64,000 nucleotides of DNA from Ichthyophis bannanicus. Its lineage: Eukaryota > Chordata > Amphibia > Gymnophiona > Ichthyophiidae. Below are positions 18,658 to 28,330 of this stretch, one piece after another (within the stretch, counting starts at the first letter, position 1; each line of letters starts with the position of its first letter). The notes under the pieces were generated by a model, which had not been told where the DNA came from, made no database searches, and saw only the letters and a list, made by a program, of their open reading frames with translations. The translations under genes were made by a program, and so were the position numbers. Location: NCBI GenBank assembly GCA_033557465.1, contig CM066032.1, positions 52,550,955-52,614,954 on the forward strand. The letters are read 5' to 3'.

Positions 18658-20521
18658 GCAAGTCAAATGCAAGGCATTGATAAGGCAGCAAAGGGAGTAT
18701 TTGAGAAGAAGCTTGCTGCGGAAGAAAAAACGGGAAATAAAGACTTTTTCAAGTACATTCATAGCAAGAAACCTGTGAGAGAGTCAGTTGGTCCATTAGA
18801 TGATAGAGGGGTTAAAGGGGCACTAAGAGGCGACAGGGTGATAGCGGAGAGACTGGATGAATTCTTTGCTTTGGTCTTTACTGAGGAAGATGTAGGGATG
18901 TTACCCATGACAGAGTGGTATTTAAAGGTGCGGAAGAATTGAAGAAAATATCTATACATCAGTAAGATGTATTACAACTATTAGATAAACTGAAGAGTAG
19001 CAAATCACCTGGGCCAGATGGCATGCATCCAAGGGTGTTGAAAGAACTGAAATATGAGATTTCAGATCTGCTATTAGTAATCTGTGAACTTTCATTAAAA
19101 TCATCTCTAAAACCTGAAGATTGGAGGATTGCCACTGTAACACCAATTTTTAAAAAGGGTTCCAGGGGTGATCCGGGAAACTACAGACCAGTGAGCCTGA
19201 TGTCGGTACGGGAAAAATGGTAGAAACCATCATAAAGAACAAAATTACCCAGCATGTAGATAGTCATGGCCTAATGGGAGACAGCCAACATGACTTTAGA
19301 CAAGGAAGATCTTGTCTTACTAATCTTGTTTTTTTGAATAAACAGGTGGACAAAGGTGAGTCTGATTATAGTGTATCTGGACTTTCAGAAAGCCTTTGAC
19401 AAGGTCCCTCATCAGAGACTTTAAATTAAAGAGTCATAGGATAGGAGGCAGTGTACTATTGTGGATCAGGAACTGGTTAAAAGATTAGAAAGCAGAAGGT
19501 AGGGCTAAATGGCCAATTTTCCCAATGGAGAAAGGTGAATAGTGGTGTACCCCAGGGATCTGTGCCTGGTCCACTGCTTTTTGACATATTCATAAATGAC
19601 CTGGAAAAGGGAATAACGAGTGAGGTTATCAAATTTGCAGATGACACAAAACTATTTAAAGTTGTTAAAACCCAAGAGGATTGTGGAAACTTGCAAGAGG
19701 ATCTTGATAAATTGGAAGTCTGGGCATCAAAATGGCAGATGAAATTTAATATGGACAAGTGCAAAGTTATGCACCTAGGGAAGAACAACCCAAACTATGG
19801 TTACACGATGCAAGGTTCCACATTAAGAACCACCACCCAGGAAAAAGATTTAGGCATCATTATGGATAACATGTTAAAACCCTTGGCCCAGTGTGCAGCA
19901 GCGGCCAAGAGAGCAAATAAAATGCTAGGTATTATAAGGAAAGGAATGGAAAATAAATAAAAGATATTATAATGCCTCTATATCGTTCCATGGTGAGACT
20001 GCACCTTGAATATTGTGTGCAATTCTGGTCGCCGTATCTTGAAAAGGATATAGCGTTATTAGAAAAGGTTCAGAGAAGAGCCACCAAACTGGTAAAGGGG
20101 ATGGAAGGATACTCCTATGAGGAAAGGCTAAAAAGGTTAGGGCTCTTTAACCTGGAAAAGAGACGGCTGAGGGGAGATATGATAGAAGTCTATAAATTTA
20201 ATGGAGTGGAAAGGGTAAACATAGATCGATTGATTACGTTTTCAGAATATAGAAAGACTAGGGGACATGCAGTGAAGCCAGAGGGTAAACTATTTAAGAC
20301 TAATAAAATAAAATATTTTTTTCACTCAACGTGCAGCAAACTCTGGAATTTGTTACCGGAGGATGTAGTAAAGGCTGTTAGTGTAGCTGTGTTTAAGAAA
20401 GGTTTGGACAAGTTCTTGGAGGAAAGGTCCATAAACAGTTATTAAGAAGGGACCCAGGATATCAATGCTTGACCCAGTACAAGCATTGTGGAACCTGTCT
20501 TTTGGGGAAACTGCTAGGTAC
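18658..20521 (+). mobile_element. CR1 LINE, 5' truncated; interrupted by element B
   Basis: A CR1 of the TTATGTTC-tail family starting in the linker between endonuclease and RT (18,658) and running to 20,521; its last ~95 bp resume at 21,946-22,042 after the LTR-like insertion B. The RT is split across frames: GPDGMHPRVLKEL near 19,015, GDPGNYRPVSL near 19,170, PQGSVPGPLLFDIFINDLE near 19,550 and FADDTKLFK near 19,635. The terminal block HLEYCVQFWSPYLEKD is at about 20,000. Several frameshifts make it inactive. Confidence 0.9.
19535..20445 (+). pseudogene. CR1 RT, palm to C-terminus, split
   Basis: Two in-phase blocks interrupted by a stop at about 19,958. The first (19,535-19,960) has SGVPQGSVPG and the catalytic FADD; the second (19,972-20,445) has [52 protein letters not shown] and the terminal [11 protein letters not shown]. 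The product would be part of CR1 ORF2. The same C-terminus recurs in every CR1 of this family here. Confidence 0.88.
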
Positions 20522-21945
20522 TGTCACAGAGCAGACTCACTGGCAGACCCTATGGAGATAGATGAAATTGCAGATCAGGAAGACACTGACGTGTGGGGAG
20601 AGCAAATGTTAGAAAGTTGCCATGAGCAACGTAAGCAAATGAGGTCACGAGCTAGGGAGACACACCCAGCCAGCAGAGAAGCTAGGAGATTCTCACCTGA
20701 TACCAATCAGCTGGGGGGAGGTGCTGCTTGGAGACACCTAGATAAGCACAGCTCACAAGCAGTTAGGCAGAGGAAGATTGAGTCCAAGTCTCAAAGGGAG
20801 CCTAAGACTCAGAACAAAAGCAGAAACAGAAGGAACTGGGTGAACAGAGAGGACGAGAAAAGCTGGAGAGATAGCTGTGAAGAGAGCGTGTCTGACTACC
20901 ACTTTGGAAGCCTAAACGGAGGTCTGAGTGAGTCCAATGAGTGCTTGAGTGAGAGGCACAGACAGCTTGACACAGAAAGTGAGATTGAGTATAACAGCCC
21001 AGGTTGGAACGGAGCCAGGAGGAGAAAGGTACAAGCCGAGAAGTTTTACTCTTATCCCAAGAGGGGAAGCACAGGGCTTGGCTATAGGAAACAGTTTATT
21101 GAAGTACAAAAGCCATATGAAGCCAGCTTAAGGGAAGCAGAGAAGCTTCATTACCCCTATTATAAGCAAGAGAAAGTTAAAGGCTTTTTACCTGCAGAAG
21201 TGAATCATTCTGAGAGAAACATAAGGAATAGAATCTCAGAAAGGCTGCCGTTCAAAGCTCCAGCTATCCACAGGGTCCTGAGCCAAGCAGAGGCTAGAGG
21301 TGAATAAATTCCTTCTAATAGGAGTGCAAGAGAATATTTTAGCTTACCTACCAGGCACCAGCAGAGGAGAGGCTCTTACCAACAGAACTACAGTGAATGT
21401 GGTAACAGCAATCAGTTTACTCTCAGAGAAGGGAAAGTACGTCACAGCCAGGATGGTCTGTTTGAAAAGCTCCCACATGAGGAAGGTAAAGATGTGTTAA
21501 TTCCTGCTGAAGAATTCATGCAATGTGAACCGTCTGAGATAGAGAATACTGTTGAGCAGATGGACTGTAGTATTTCTGTGGCTGACAACATATTCTCACT
21601 AAGGTAAAAGGAAGTAAAAAGCCTGACAGTGTGAAAGGAAGGCTTATTCCTATCTCTGCAAGTCTGTGTTTTTGAATACCTTTGTTTTGGTTAAGAAGCT
21701 GAAAGGAAGCTATTTTGGTTACAGTTTTCCTTTTGTTATATGCCCGAGAAGGGTTATGTTTATTTCATTTTTGTACATGATAAGAAGTCCTTTTGGGAAG
21801 GGAAATAAAGCCCTTAACCTTACCATCGAGTCCACGACTGATTTTTAACTGGCAACATAACCACAACTACCAGAAGGCCAGTTATATTAAGGCCCCAGTA
21901 CAGTACCCTGCTTAACCTACAGGTGCGCAGAGGGGGCATGTGACA
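20522..21945 (+). mobile_element. LTR-like ORF element, copy B (TSD GTAC)
   Basis: A 1,424-bp insertion in the 3' UTR of a CR1, flanked by the direct repeat GTAC (20,518-20,521 and 21,946-21,949). Ends are TGTCACA and TGTGACA, that is TG...CA with a short inverted repeat. An AATAAA signal lies about 140 bp before the right end (near 21,804). A 4-bp duplication plus TG...CA ends and a near-terminal poly(A) signal is the pattern of a solo retroviral-type LTR; the unusual part is the long ORF. A DNA transposon with short inverted repeats is the alternative. CR1 continues on both sides, so boundaries are exact. Confidence 0.8.
20552..21307 (+). CDS. Charged ORF of LTR-like element, copy B
   Basis: A 251-residue open frame from ATG 20,552 (first ATG inside the element). 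It begins acidic (MEIDEIADQEDTDVW), then is strongly basic and Arg/Ser/Gln-rich, followed by repeated Tyr/Pro patches. It stops at 21,305; matching protein in another frame continues to about 21,607 and ends in EQMDCSISVADN, parallel to the MDCSLC ends of the other copies, so there is a frameshift near 21,300-21,480. I recognise no known domain. A virus-like regulatory or gag-like role is only conjecture. Confidence 0.5.
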   Translation: MEIDEIADQEDTDVWGEQMLESCHEQRKQMRSRARETHPASREARRFSPDTNQLGGGAAWRHLDKHSSQAVRQRKIESKSQREPKTQNKSRNRRNWVNREDEKSWRDSCEESVSDYHFGSLNGGLSESNECLSERHRQLDTESEIEYNSPGWNGARRRKVQAEKFYSYPKRGSTGLGYRKQFIEVQKPYEASLREAEKLHYPYYKQEKVKGFLPAEVNHSERNIRNRISERLPFKAPAIHRVLSQAEARGE

Positions 21946-22042
21946 GTACATATGACCTAGATTGGCCATTGTTGAAAACAGGATACTGGGCTTGATGGAC
22001 CTTGGTCTGACCCAGTATGGCATATCTTATGTTCTTATGCTT
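21946..22042 (+). mobile_element. CR1 3' terminus, continuation after element B
   Basis: The GTACATATGACCTAG stretch through 'tggcatatcttatgttctta' completes the CR1 at 18,658-20,521. It ends in two TTATGTTC/TTATGCTT 8-mers, the CR1 tail. Confidence 0.88.
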
Positions 22043-22309
22043 CTCACCTCACCCACTCTCAGGATAGCTGACTTTGCCGCAGGCTATAAGGGAGTACAAC
22101 TTCCCTTACAAGCAATATTACAGATTTAATAGGTACATGTTTAATAGGTTACTTGCTGACCATAGACAGATGGAAAAATTTCATTTGCGTCCAATCAACT
22201 GACTGACTATCTTTCAAATTACATACATTTCTTGTATGGAGGTACTTCTTGTATTCCCCAGAGCTGTAGCAGCTACAAACCTATATGCAAGAACCAGCAA
22301 ACCTAGTCC

Positions 22310-22815
22310 AGTGAACTGAAAAGCACAGCTATTAACAAAAGTCCACCAAAAATATACAAAACCTGTACTGTGTTTTTTCGTTCTTTTTGACGAAGCGAGC
22401 CGGAGGAGGGTCAGTATTGAGACTCGACCCATACCAGACGGCCAGCTGCTTTTTTTGTTCTTTTTGTTGAAGCGCGCCAGAGGAGGGTCTGTATTGAGAC
22501 TCGACCCACACCAGACGGCCAGGTGCTTTTTAATCAGTTAAGGTTCTCCACCCAAAAAAGAAATTTTTTAAATTACACTTATCTTTCCGTTGAAGACTAT
22601 ACTCAGAAAGTCCCCATCATATACATTGCTCACAAGAAGCCAGCTTGGCACGACGTGCATGTTTCGGGCAACAGCCCTGTATCAAGTGCTTAACTTAGAT
22701 CTCCGCAATGTGGCAACAATGTTGAAAATGCCGTCAGCGCGGCTCAGGTCAAAACAAAAGTCCACCAAAAATATACAAAACCTGTACTGTGTTTTTTCAT
22801 TCTTGGTCAGGTGAT
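22310..22815 (-). mobile_element. Penelope terminal-repeat fragment with 77-bp tandem units
   Basis: Contains two tandem 77-bp units (starting at about 22,381 and 22,458: TTCTTTTTG..., GAAGCG.GCC.GAGGAGGGTC, GTATTGAGACTCGACCCA) and then sequence matching the 3' part of the element at 25,932-26,080. The flanking 'aaaagtccaccaaaaatata' occurs at both ends (22,339 and 22,750). It is a non-coding piece of the same Penelope family as 25,715-26,815. Confidence 0.7.
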
Positions 22816-22875
22816 GTAAAGTGGCAGTTGGTTGAAATATTGTTGCTTTCTCCTGAGAAAAGTTAGATAAAAAGT

Positions 22876-23262
22876 CAAATAAAGAACATAAGAAAATAAG
22901 ATATGCCATACTGGGTCAGACCAAGGTCCATCAAGCCCAGTATCCCGTTTCCAACAATGGCTAATCTAGGTCATACGTACCTAGCAGGTTCCCCAAAAGA
23001 CACAGGTTCCACAATGCTTGTACTGGATCAAGCATTGATATCCTGGGTCCCTTCTTAATAATGGTTTATGGACCTTTCCTCCAGGAACTTGTCCAAACCA
23101 TTTTTAAACCCATCTACACTAACAGCCTTTACTACATCCTCCGGTAACAAATTCCAGAGTTTGATTACACGTTGAGTGAAAAAATATTTTCTTTTATTAG
23201 TCTTAAATAGTTTACCCTGTAGCTTCATTGCATGTCCCCTAGTCTTTCTATATTCTGATAAT
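22876..23262 (-). mobile_element. CR1 LINE 3' end (outer part), interrupted by element C
   Basis: Minus-strand CR1 of the TTATGTTC family: 3' UTR with the CCATACTGGGTCAGACC block at 22,905-22,925 and the end of ORF2 up to 23,262. The rest follows the LTR-like insertion at 24,806-25,665. Confidence 0.9.
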
Positions 23263-24805
23263 TGTGGTAAGGAGGGTGCAGCACAGCCCTGGGAAACAAA
23301 GAAAAAAGAAACTTTTTCTTCCATAAGGGGGATGGGCTCACCTAAGCACATGTTCCAAAATGAAAGCAGTGGAAAAACCCACACTTGCAAAGCTAGGCTG
23401 AGGCCACACCCAGACTCCATGGCAACTATAGGAAGTGATAGGAGACACCTGTGGGTGGGGCCAGGAGAGAGAGCACACTTGCAAACATTTAAGCACAGGC
23501 AAACAGAGAGAGCAGGAAGCGTCAGCAAGACCAGCAGGAGAGAAGCAAGACATGGGAACAGCTTGAAAGACAGCAGTCGGGAAAGAGCCACAATCCAGGC
23601 TAATTGCACTCCTTCCAGGAGAGAGGAAGCGAGAAGGCTAGCTGTGAGGAAGCTGGAGCAGGAGGTCTCATCTCCATCTGAAGAGGAACAAGTCTTCAGG
23701 CTTGGAGAGCCTAGAAGGGCTAGAGACAAACACTGCAGTAATCCCCCAGGCAGCTCTGATTCAGAGGACGCTACTACTAAGAGATGTCCTTGCTGTAAAA
23801 GGTCTACAGTCAAACTCAGAGGTAGGAGGGGAAAGTTTGAGGGAGTTAATGTGTGTGACTCTGACTCAGAAATAAGCATACCTAATTCTGAGGGAGAAGC
23901 TGTACCTTATGGGACGCATGCCAGGAAGAATGCTTGTACAGATAAGGTAAAGCAAACAAAGCCTTTAAATGTTTTACTAAAGGGAAAGAAGTCTGAGAGC
24001 ATTAATAAAATCCCAGGGAGAAGAAGGAAAGTTCAGTGGGAAAGACTGTTCAAGCTTTTAAAGGAAATAAAACTTGAAATCCCTGAACCTGTCCAAGCCC
24101 CACAGTCATGTAATGCAGAGGAAGACATGGAGGTGGAATTCTGTGGAGAGGAACCTGACTCCACAGACTCTCAAATGGAATGTTCTTTGTGCATAATCTC
24201 TGACTGAGAAAAGCTAAGGGTTTACTAGGAAGGAAACCCCGGAAACAGTTATCCTGATTATTGTAGCTAAGAAGCTTTAGAGAGTGAAGGAAATCTCATG
24301 GTTAAAGCTGCAAGAACACTTGTGCTGAGTGAAAGTTTAAATACAGCAGTTTTAGTTTCTGTGCTGACAAGCAGGGAAGTGTTTTAAAGTTAAAACCTGA
24401 AGCAGCTAAGGGAAGCTAAAAGGGTTGCTGGACTCTGCTGTTAAATACTAGTTTCAATTATGTTTGTTCCTGGAGGAAGAACTTATTTTGTTAAAGAGCT
24501 GGAAGAAACTGCTCATTGATAACACTGTTGAAATACACTTTTTGTAAAGAAAGTTTATTTGGGGAAAACATCCTTTTTCTGTTATTTTGGTTGGAGCCTT
24601 TGACAAAGGTCTGTTTGCAAAGCTGAAATTTAAAACGAAAAATTTAATAAATTTTCCTGTGTTGGCCAAAAATACCACTTGGACTGCTTTTTGCACGCAA
24701 CTACACATTCAGAAGTCTTAGCTCTGAAGCCTAAGCAACATACAAGATACAAGATGCCCCTCCGCCTTCACTAGGCAACCGCCTAGTGGGGGCACCATCG
24801 TCACA
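23263..24805 (+). mobile_element. LTR-like ORF element, copy C (TSD TAAT)
   Basis: A 1,543-bp insertion in a minus-strand CR1, flanked by TAAT at 23,259-23,262 and 24,806-24,809. Ends TGTGG...CACA. An AATAAA lies about 160 bp before the right end (near 24,645). The CR1 sequence continues across the site exactly. Same interpretation as copy B. Confidence 0.8.
23332..24207 (+). CDS. Charged ORF of LTR-like element, copy C (intact)
   Basis: Longest intact member of the family: 291 residues from ATG 23,332. N-terminal half Arg/Ser/Glu-rich (TSRREARHGNSLKDSSRERA), a CPCCKR cysteine cluster near the middle, a basic patch (GRRRKVQWERLFKLLKEIKL) and an acidic end EEDMEVEF followed by MECSLCIISD. The CPCC cluster parallels HCCNCN in copy D. 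The terminal M-D/E-C-S/T-L-C-I signature is shared by A, C and D. Coding status is supported by conservation of this end between copies; function unknown. Confidence 0.6.
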   Translation: MGSPKHMFQNESSGKTHTCKARLRPHPDSMATIGSDRRHLWVGPGERAHLQTFKHRQTERAGSVSKTSRREARHGNSLKDSSRERATIQANCTPSRREEARRLAVRKLEQEVSSPSEEEQVFRLGEPRRARDKHCSNPPGSSDSEDATTKRCPCCKRSTVKLRGRRGKFEGVNVCDSDSEISIPNSEGEAVPYGTHARKNACTDKVKQTKPLNVLLKGKKSESINKIPGRRRKVQWERLFKLLKEIKLEIPEPVQAPQSCNAEEDMEVEFCGEEPDSTDSQMECSLCIISD

Positions 24806-25665
24806 TAATGTAAACAATCGATCTACATTTACCCGTTCCACTCCGTTCAATAATTTATAGACTTCTATCATATCTCCCCTCAGCCATCACTTTTCCAGGT
24901 TAAAGAGCCCTAACCTTTTTAGCTTTTCTTCATAGGAGTATCCTTCCATCCCCTTTACCATTTTGGTGGCTCTTCTCTGAACCTTTTCTAATAACGCTAT
25001 ATCCTTTTTAAGATACGGAGACCAGAATTGCACACAATATTCAAGGTGCGGTCTCACCATGGAACGATATAGAGGCATTATAATATCTTTTGTTTTATTT
25101 TCTATTCCTTTCCTTATGATACCTAGCATTCTATTTGCTCTCTTGGCCGCTGTGGCACACTGGGCCGAGGGTTTTAACATGTTATCCACAATGACGCCTA
25201 AATCTTTTTCCTGGGTGGTGGTTCCTAAAGTGGAACCTTGCATCGTGTAACCATAGTTTGGGTTGTTCTTCCCTAGGTGCATAACTTTGCACTTGTCCAC
25301 ATTAAATTTCATCTGCCATTTTGATGCCCAGTCTCCCAATTTATCAAGATCCTCTTGCAATTTTCCACAATCCTCTTGGGTTTTAACAACTTTAAATAGT
25401 TTTGTGTCATCTGCAAATTTGATAACCTCACTCATTATTCCACTTTCCAGGTCATTTATGAATATGTCAAAAAGCAGCGGACCCAGCACAGATCCCTGGG
25501 GTACACCATTATTCACTTTTCTGCATTGGGAAAACTGGCCATTTAGCCCAACCCTCTGCTTTCTATCTTTTAACCAGTTCCTGATCCACAGTAGCACACT
25601 GCCTCCTATCCCATGACTCTTTAGTTTTGCCAAAAGTCTCTGATGAGGGACCTTGTCAAAGGCTT
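24806..25665 (-). mobile_element. CR1 LINE, ORF2 part, continuation after element C
   Basis: Minus-strand ORF2 from the C-terminal blocks ([19 protein letters not shown] near 24,920-24,970) back to AKLKSHGIGGSVLLWIRN (about 25,580-25,630), including FADDTKLFK near 25,395-25,420. The frame 25,633-24,887 is uninterrupted over 248 residues. It stops at 25,665, where Penelope-like DNA begins. Confidence 0.9.
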
Positions 25666-25714
25666 AATAAGGTAAGTGTAAAAAAAAGAGGTGCTGCATA
25701 TAGGTTTGTGCTGC

Positions 25715-26815
25715 TATTAACAAAAGTCCACGAAAAATATACAAAACCTGTACTGTGTTTTTTTTGTTCTTTTTGTTGAAGCGCGCCAGAGGAGGGTCTG
25801 TATTGAGACTCGACCCACACCAGACGGCCAGGTGCTTTTTAATCAGTTAAGGTTCTCCACCCAAAAAAGAAATTTTTTAAATTACACTTATCTTTCCGTT
25901 AAAGACTATACTCCGAAAGTCCCCATCATATACGTTGCTCACAAGAAGCCAGCTTGGCACAACGTGCACGTTTCGGGCATCAGCCCTGTATCAAGTGCTT
26001 AACTTAGATCTCCGCAATGTGGCAACAATGTTGAAAACGCCGTCAGCGCGGCTCAGGTCAAAACATTTACTCTGACTGAATGGATGCATTTAAAAGGAGA
26101 AACCAACCAATAGAAACAGGAGAATCCCCACCAACAGGGAAATCCCTGCCCTGATTGGATGACCGAATATAACAGCATCATAGCACACTCTGCCAATCAA
26201 TCTCACGATTGAGCCCATGCGGTTCAACCGTGTCCACAGAAAAATCCATTTCTGTTCTAACCATTGAAGTCTTCTCTCTCTGTCACCACCCCGTGGGTTC
26301 AGTGGCACATGATCCAAAATAGTCCAACGAAGATCCTCAAAAACATGATGAAATGTAATACAGTGGGTCACTATTGGTGCCGATTCTATTCGCTGCCATA
26401 ACCGAGAGGCATGCTCAGCCAAACGCTTCTTAATCTGACGAATAGTCCTGCCTATGTAGACCAAACCACATGGGCACTGTAGGAGATAAACAACATATGA
26501 TGAAATACAAGTATATAACGAATATGATGGGGACTTTCTGAGTATAGTCTTCAACGGAAAGATAAGTGTAATTTAAAAAATGTCTTTTTTGGGGGGAGAA
26601 CCTTAACTGATTAAAAAGCAGCTGGCCATCTGGTGTGGGTCGAGTCTCAATACTGACCCTCCTCCGGCGCGCTTCAACAAAAAGAACAAAAAAAGCAGCT
26701 GGCCGTCTGGTATGGGTCGAGTCTCAATACTGACCCTCCTCCGGCTCGCTTCGTCAAAAAGAACGAAAAAACACAGTACAGGTTTTGTATATTTTTGGTG
26801 GACTTTTGTTAATAG
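25715..26815. repeat. Inverted-repeat Penelope array
   Basis: Left arm about 25,715-25,932 and right arm about 26,521-26,815 are reverse complements containing the 77-bp unit (one unit left, two units right) and the edge 'aaaagtccac.aaaaatata'. Between them is a minus-strand GIY-YIG fragment with its 3' UTR. Penelope elements are known for complex terminal-repeat arrangements of this type. Confidence 0.75.
26075..26554 (-). pseudogene. Penelope-like GIY-YIG endonuclease, C-terminal fragment
   Basis: A 154-residue open frame. It begins inside the repeat arm and then reads VVYLLQCPCGLVYIGRTIRQ (the GIY-YIG strands and catalytic Arg region), HASRLWQRIESAPIVTHC and a basic RRLQWLEQKWIFLW helix. 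It differs strongly from the nucleases at 3,155 and 27,600, so a second Penelope family is present. RT is absent. Confidence 0.85.
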
Positions 26816-26817
26816 CT

Positions 26818-27862
26818 CTGGCTACGTTTCATTGATGATGTTTTCCTGCTATGGCGAGGCCCTTTAAATGATCTTAATACATTTATATCCTGGCTAAATG
26901 CTCAAAGTTCATATATACAGTTCACTCACAATGTTCATGAGAGAGACATAGTGTTTTTAGATCTGCAGATCAGCAAGACAGACCAGGGCTGGCACACTAC
27001 CATTTATCGCAAGTCTATTGCTCGAAATACTTTGCTTCATTACCGAAGTGCCCATCCACTCCGGCTAAAAGACGGTTTACCTTTTTCTCAATTCCTACGA
27101 TATCGTAGGAATTGTTCCAATACTTCTGATTTCAAGCTTAAGGCAAAAGAACTAGCAAAAAATTTTCGGGTACGGGGCTATCCCGCCAGAATAGTGTCAC
27201 AGGCTTATCGCCGGGCGCTGTATAATGACAGATCAGTTCTACTAGACACTACAAGAGTTCGTGAGCGCTCAGATCCAGATGTGATAAATTTTATCACTCG
27301 ATATTCTCCATATAGCTTTAAAATCAAAAACATTCTCACCCGACACCTGAATGTTTTGCAAGCAGCTCCAGGTTTACAGAACAAAACCATTAGATGTGTT
27401 TGGCGTCGAAATAGAAATTTGAAAGAGAGACTGAGTCCCACCATCTTGCGTCCTCTTCCTTGTTTGCTAGTGGAACAAGAACCTCCAGGTCATTACAAAT
27501 GCGGGCACTGTGCAGTATGTCCAGTCACTAAAGAACTACACAAGTTTATTTATCATCAGAAAGAATACAACTTACAACATCATACTTCTTGTGGCTCATA
27601 CAATGTAATTTATGTAAATGAGTGCCCCTGTGCTCTCTTTTACATTGGAAAAACCAGCCGGGCGTTTAAAACCCGGCTGTCTGAGCATAAAAGTCGGCTT
27701 AAACATCAGGTATTACAAGCACCAATAGTATCCCATTGTCAAGACAAAGGTCATACTTTTGAGATGTTACAATGCTTTTGCATAGATCAGGTTTTAGCCC
27801 CGATGTCAGGAAAATCATTGATGCAAACTTTATTATATCGTCAACAGAGTTGGATTTTTTGA
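26818..27862 (+). pseudogene. Penelope-like RT (C-terminal half) and GIY-YIG endonuclease
   Basis: The frame is open from about 26,818 to the TGA at 27,860-27,862 with no interruption (first internal ATG 26,951). It shows the RT active-site box FIDDVFLLWRGP, VFLDLQISKTDQGWHT, the YRKSIARNTLLHYRSAHP block typical of Penelope RT, a Cys-rich linker (KCGHCAVC), and the nuclease with VNECPCALFYIGKTSRAFK and catalytic-region RLSEHKSRL. The 5' half of the RT is missing, so it is a fragment although the surviving frame is clean, suggesting a recent insertion. Confidence 0.9.
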
Positions 27863-28245
27863 TTAAAAACCCTGATTCCTCAAGGGCTCAATCTGGAGAT
27901 AGAGTGGGGCTCACTATAGTCAGATAGTTAATGACAGCAATATGACGTCATGAGAATGAGAGAATATAATGACCCGCCCGCTATGAACTGCACATGCGTG
28001 GCGTTTTTTTTGGATAAGCTTGACTGTGAGCAAAGAGTTTATTACAAAGAGATTAAAGCTATACCATCAGAACTACATGCAACTTCGGTCAACTTTGGGT
28101 ATGATTACAATAGTGAAGATAAACTTCTGTTTTTTATTTAAAGAGAGTTTTTAACTGGATCAGAATGAGAAGTTAAGGTTGGAGGTTTCTTATTTGATCA
28201 TTAATGACAGTTTCTTTTCAGTCAAAAGCTAGTTGGAAGTGATTC

Positions 28246-28312
28246 GTCCCCTGAAGAACCTCGGAATACGGAGAGAAACGCGGAAGTAACGTTATGAATA
28301 AGGCGTTGGGAA
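28246..28312 (+). ncRNA. Hammerhead ribozyme, type I topology, weaker stem II
   Basis: Core CTGAAGA (28,251-28,257; CUGANGA consensus) and GAAA (28,275-28,278), cleavage triplet GTT (28,305-28,307). Stem I pairs 28,247-28,250 (TCCC) with 28,308-28,311 (GGGA). Stem III pairs 28,278-28,281 (ACGC) with 28,303-28,306 (GCGT). Stem II has only about three pairs (CTC at 28,260-28,262 with GAG at 28,271-28,273). It is located like the one at 3,976-4,041, below the nuclease ORF, which supports it as a family feature. Confidence 0.75.
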
Positions 28313-28330
28313 ATTGAAACACATTGTTTT

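Larger units (their letters stand above)
26818..28330 (+). mobile_element. Penelope-like element with RT end, GIY-YIG and hammerhead
   Basis: A 5'-truncated copy starting within the RT palm at the catalytic box FIDDVF (about 26,829-26,846), then thumb, linker and GIY-YIG nuclease to the stop at 27,860, and a 3' region with a hammerhead (28,246-28,312). It is the same family as 3,130-4,330 by the matched nuclease and ribozyme. The right edge is approximate. Confidence 0.88.
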
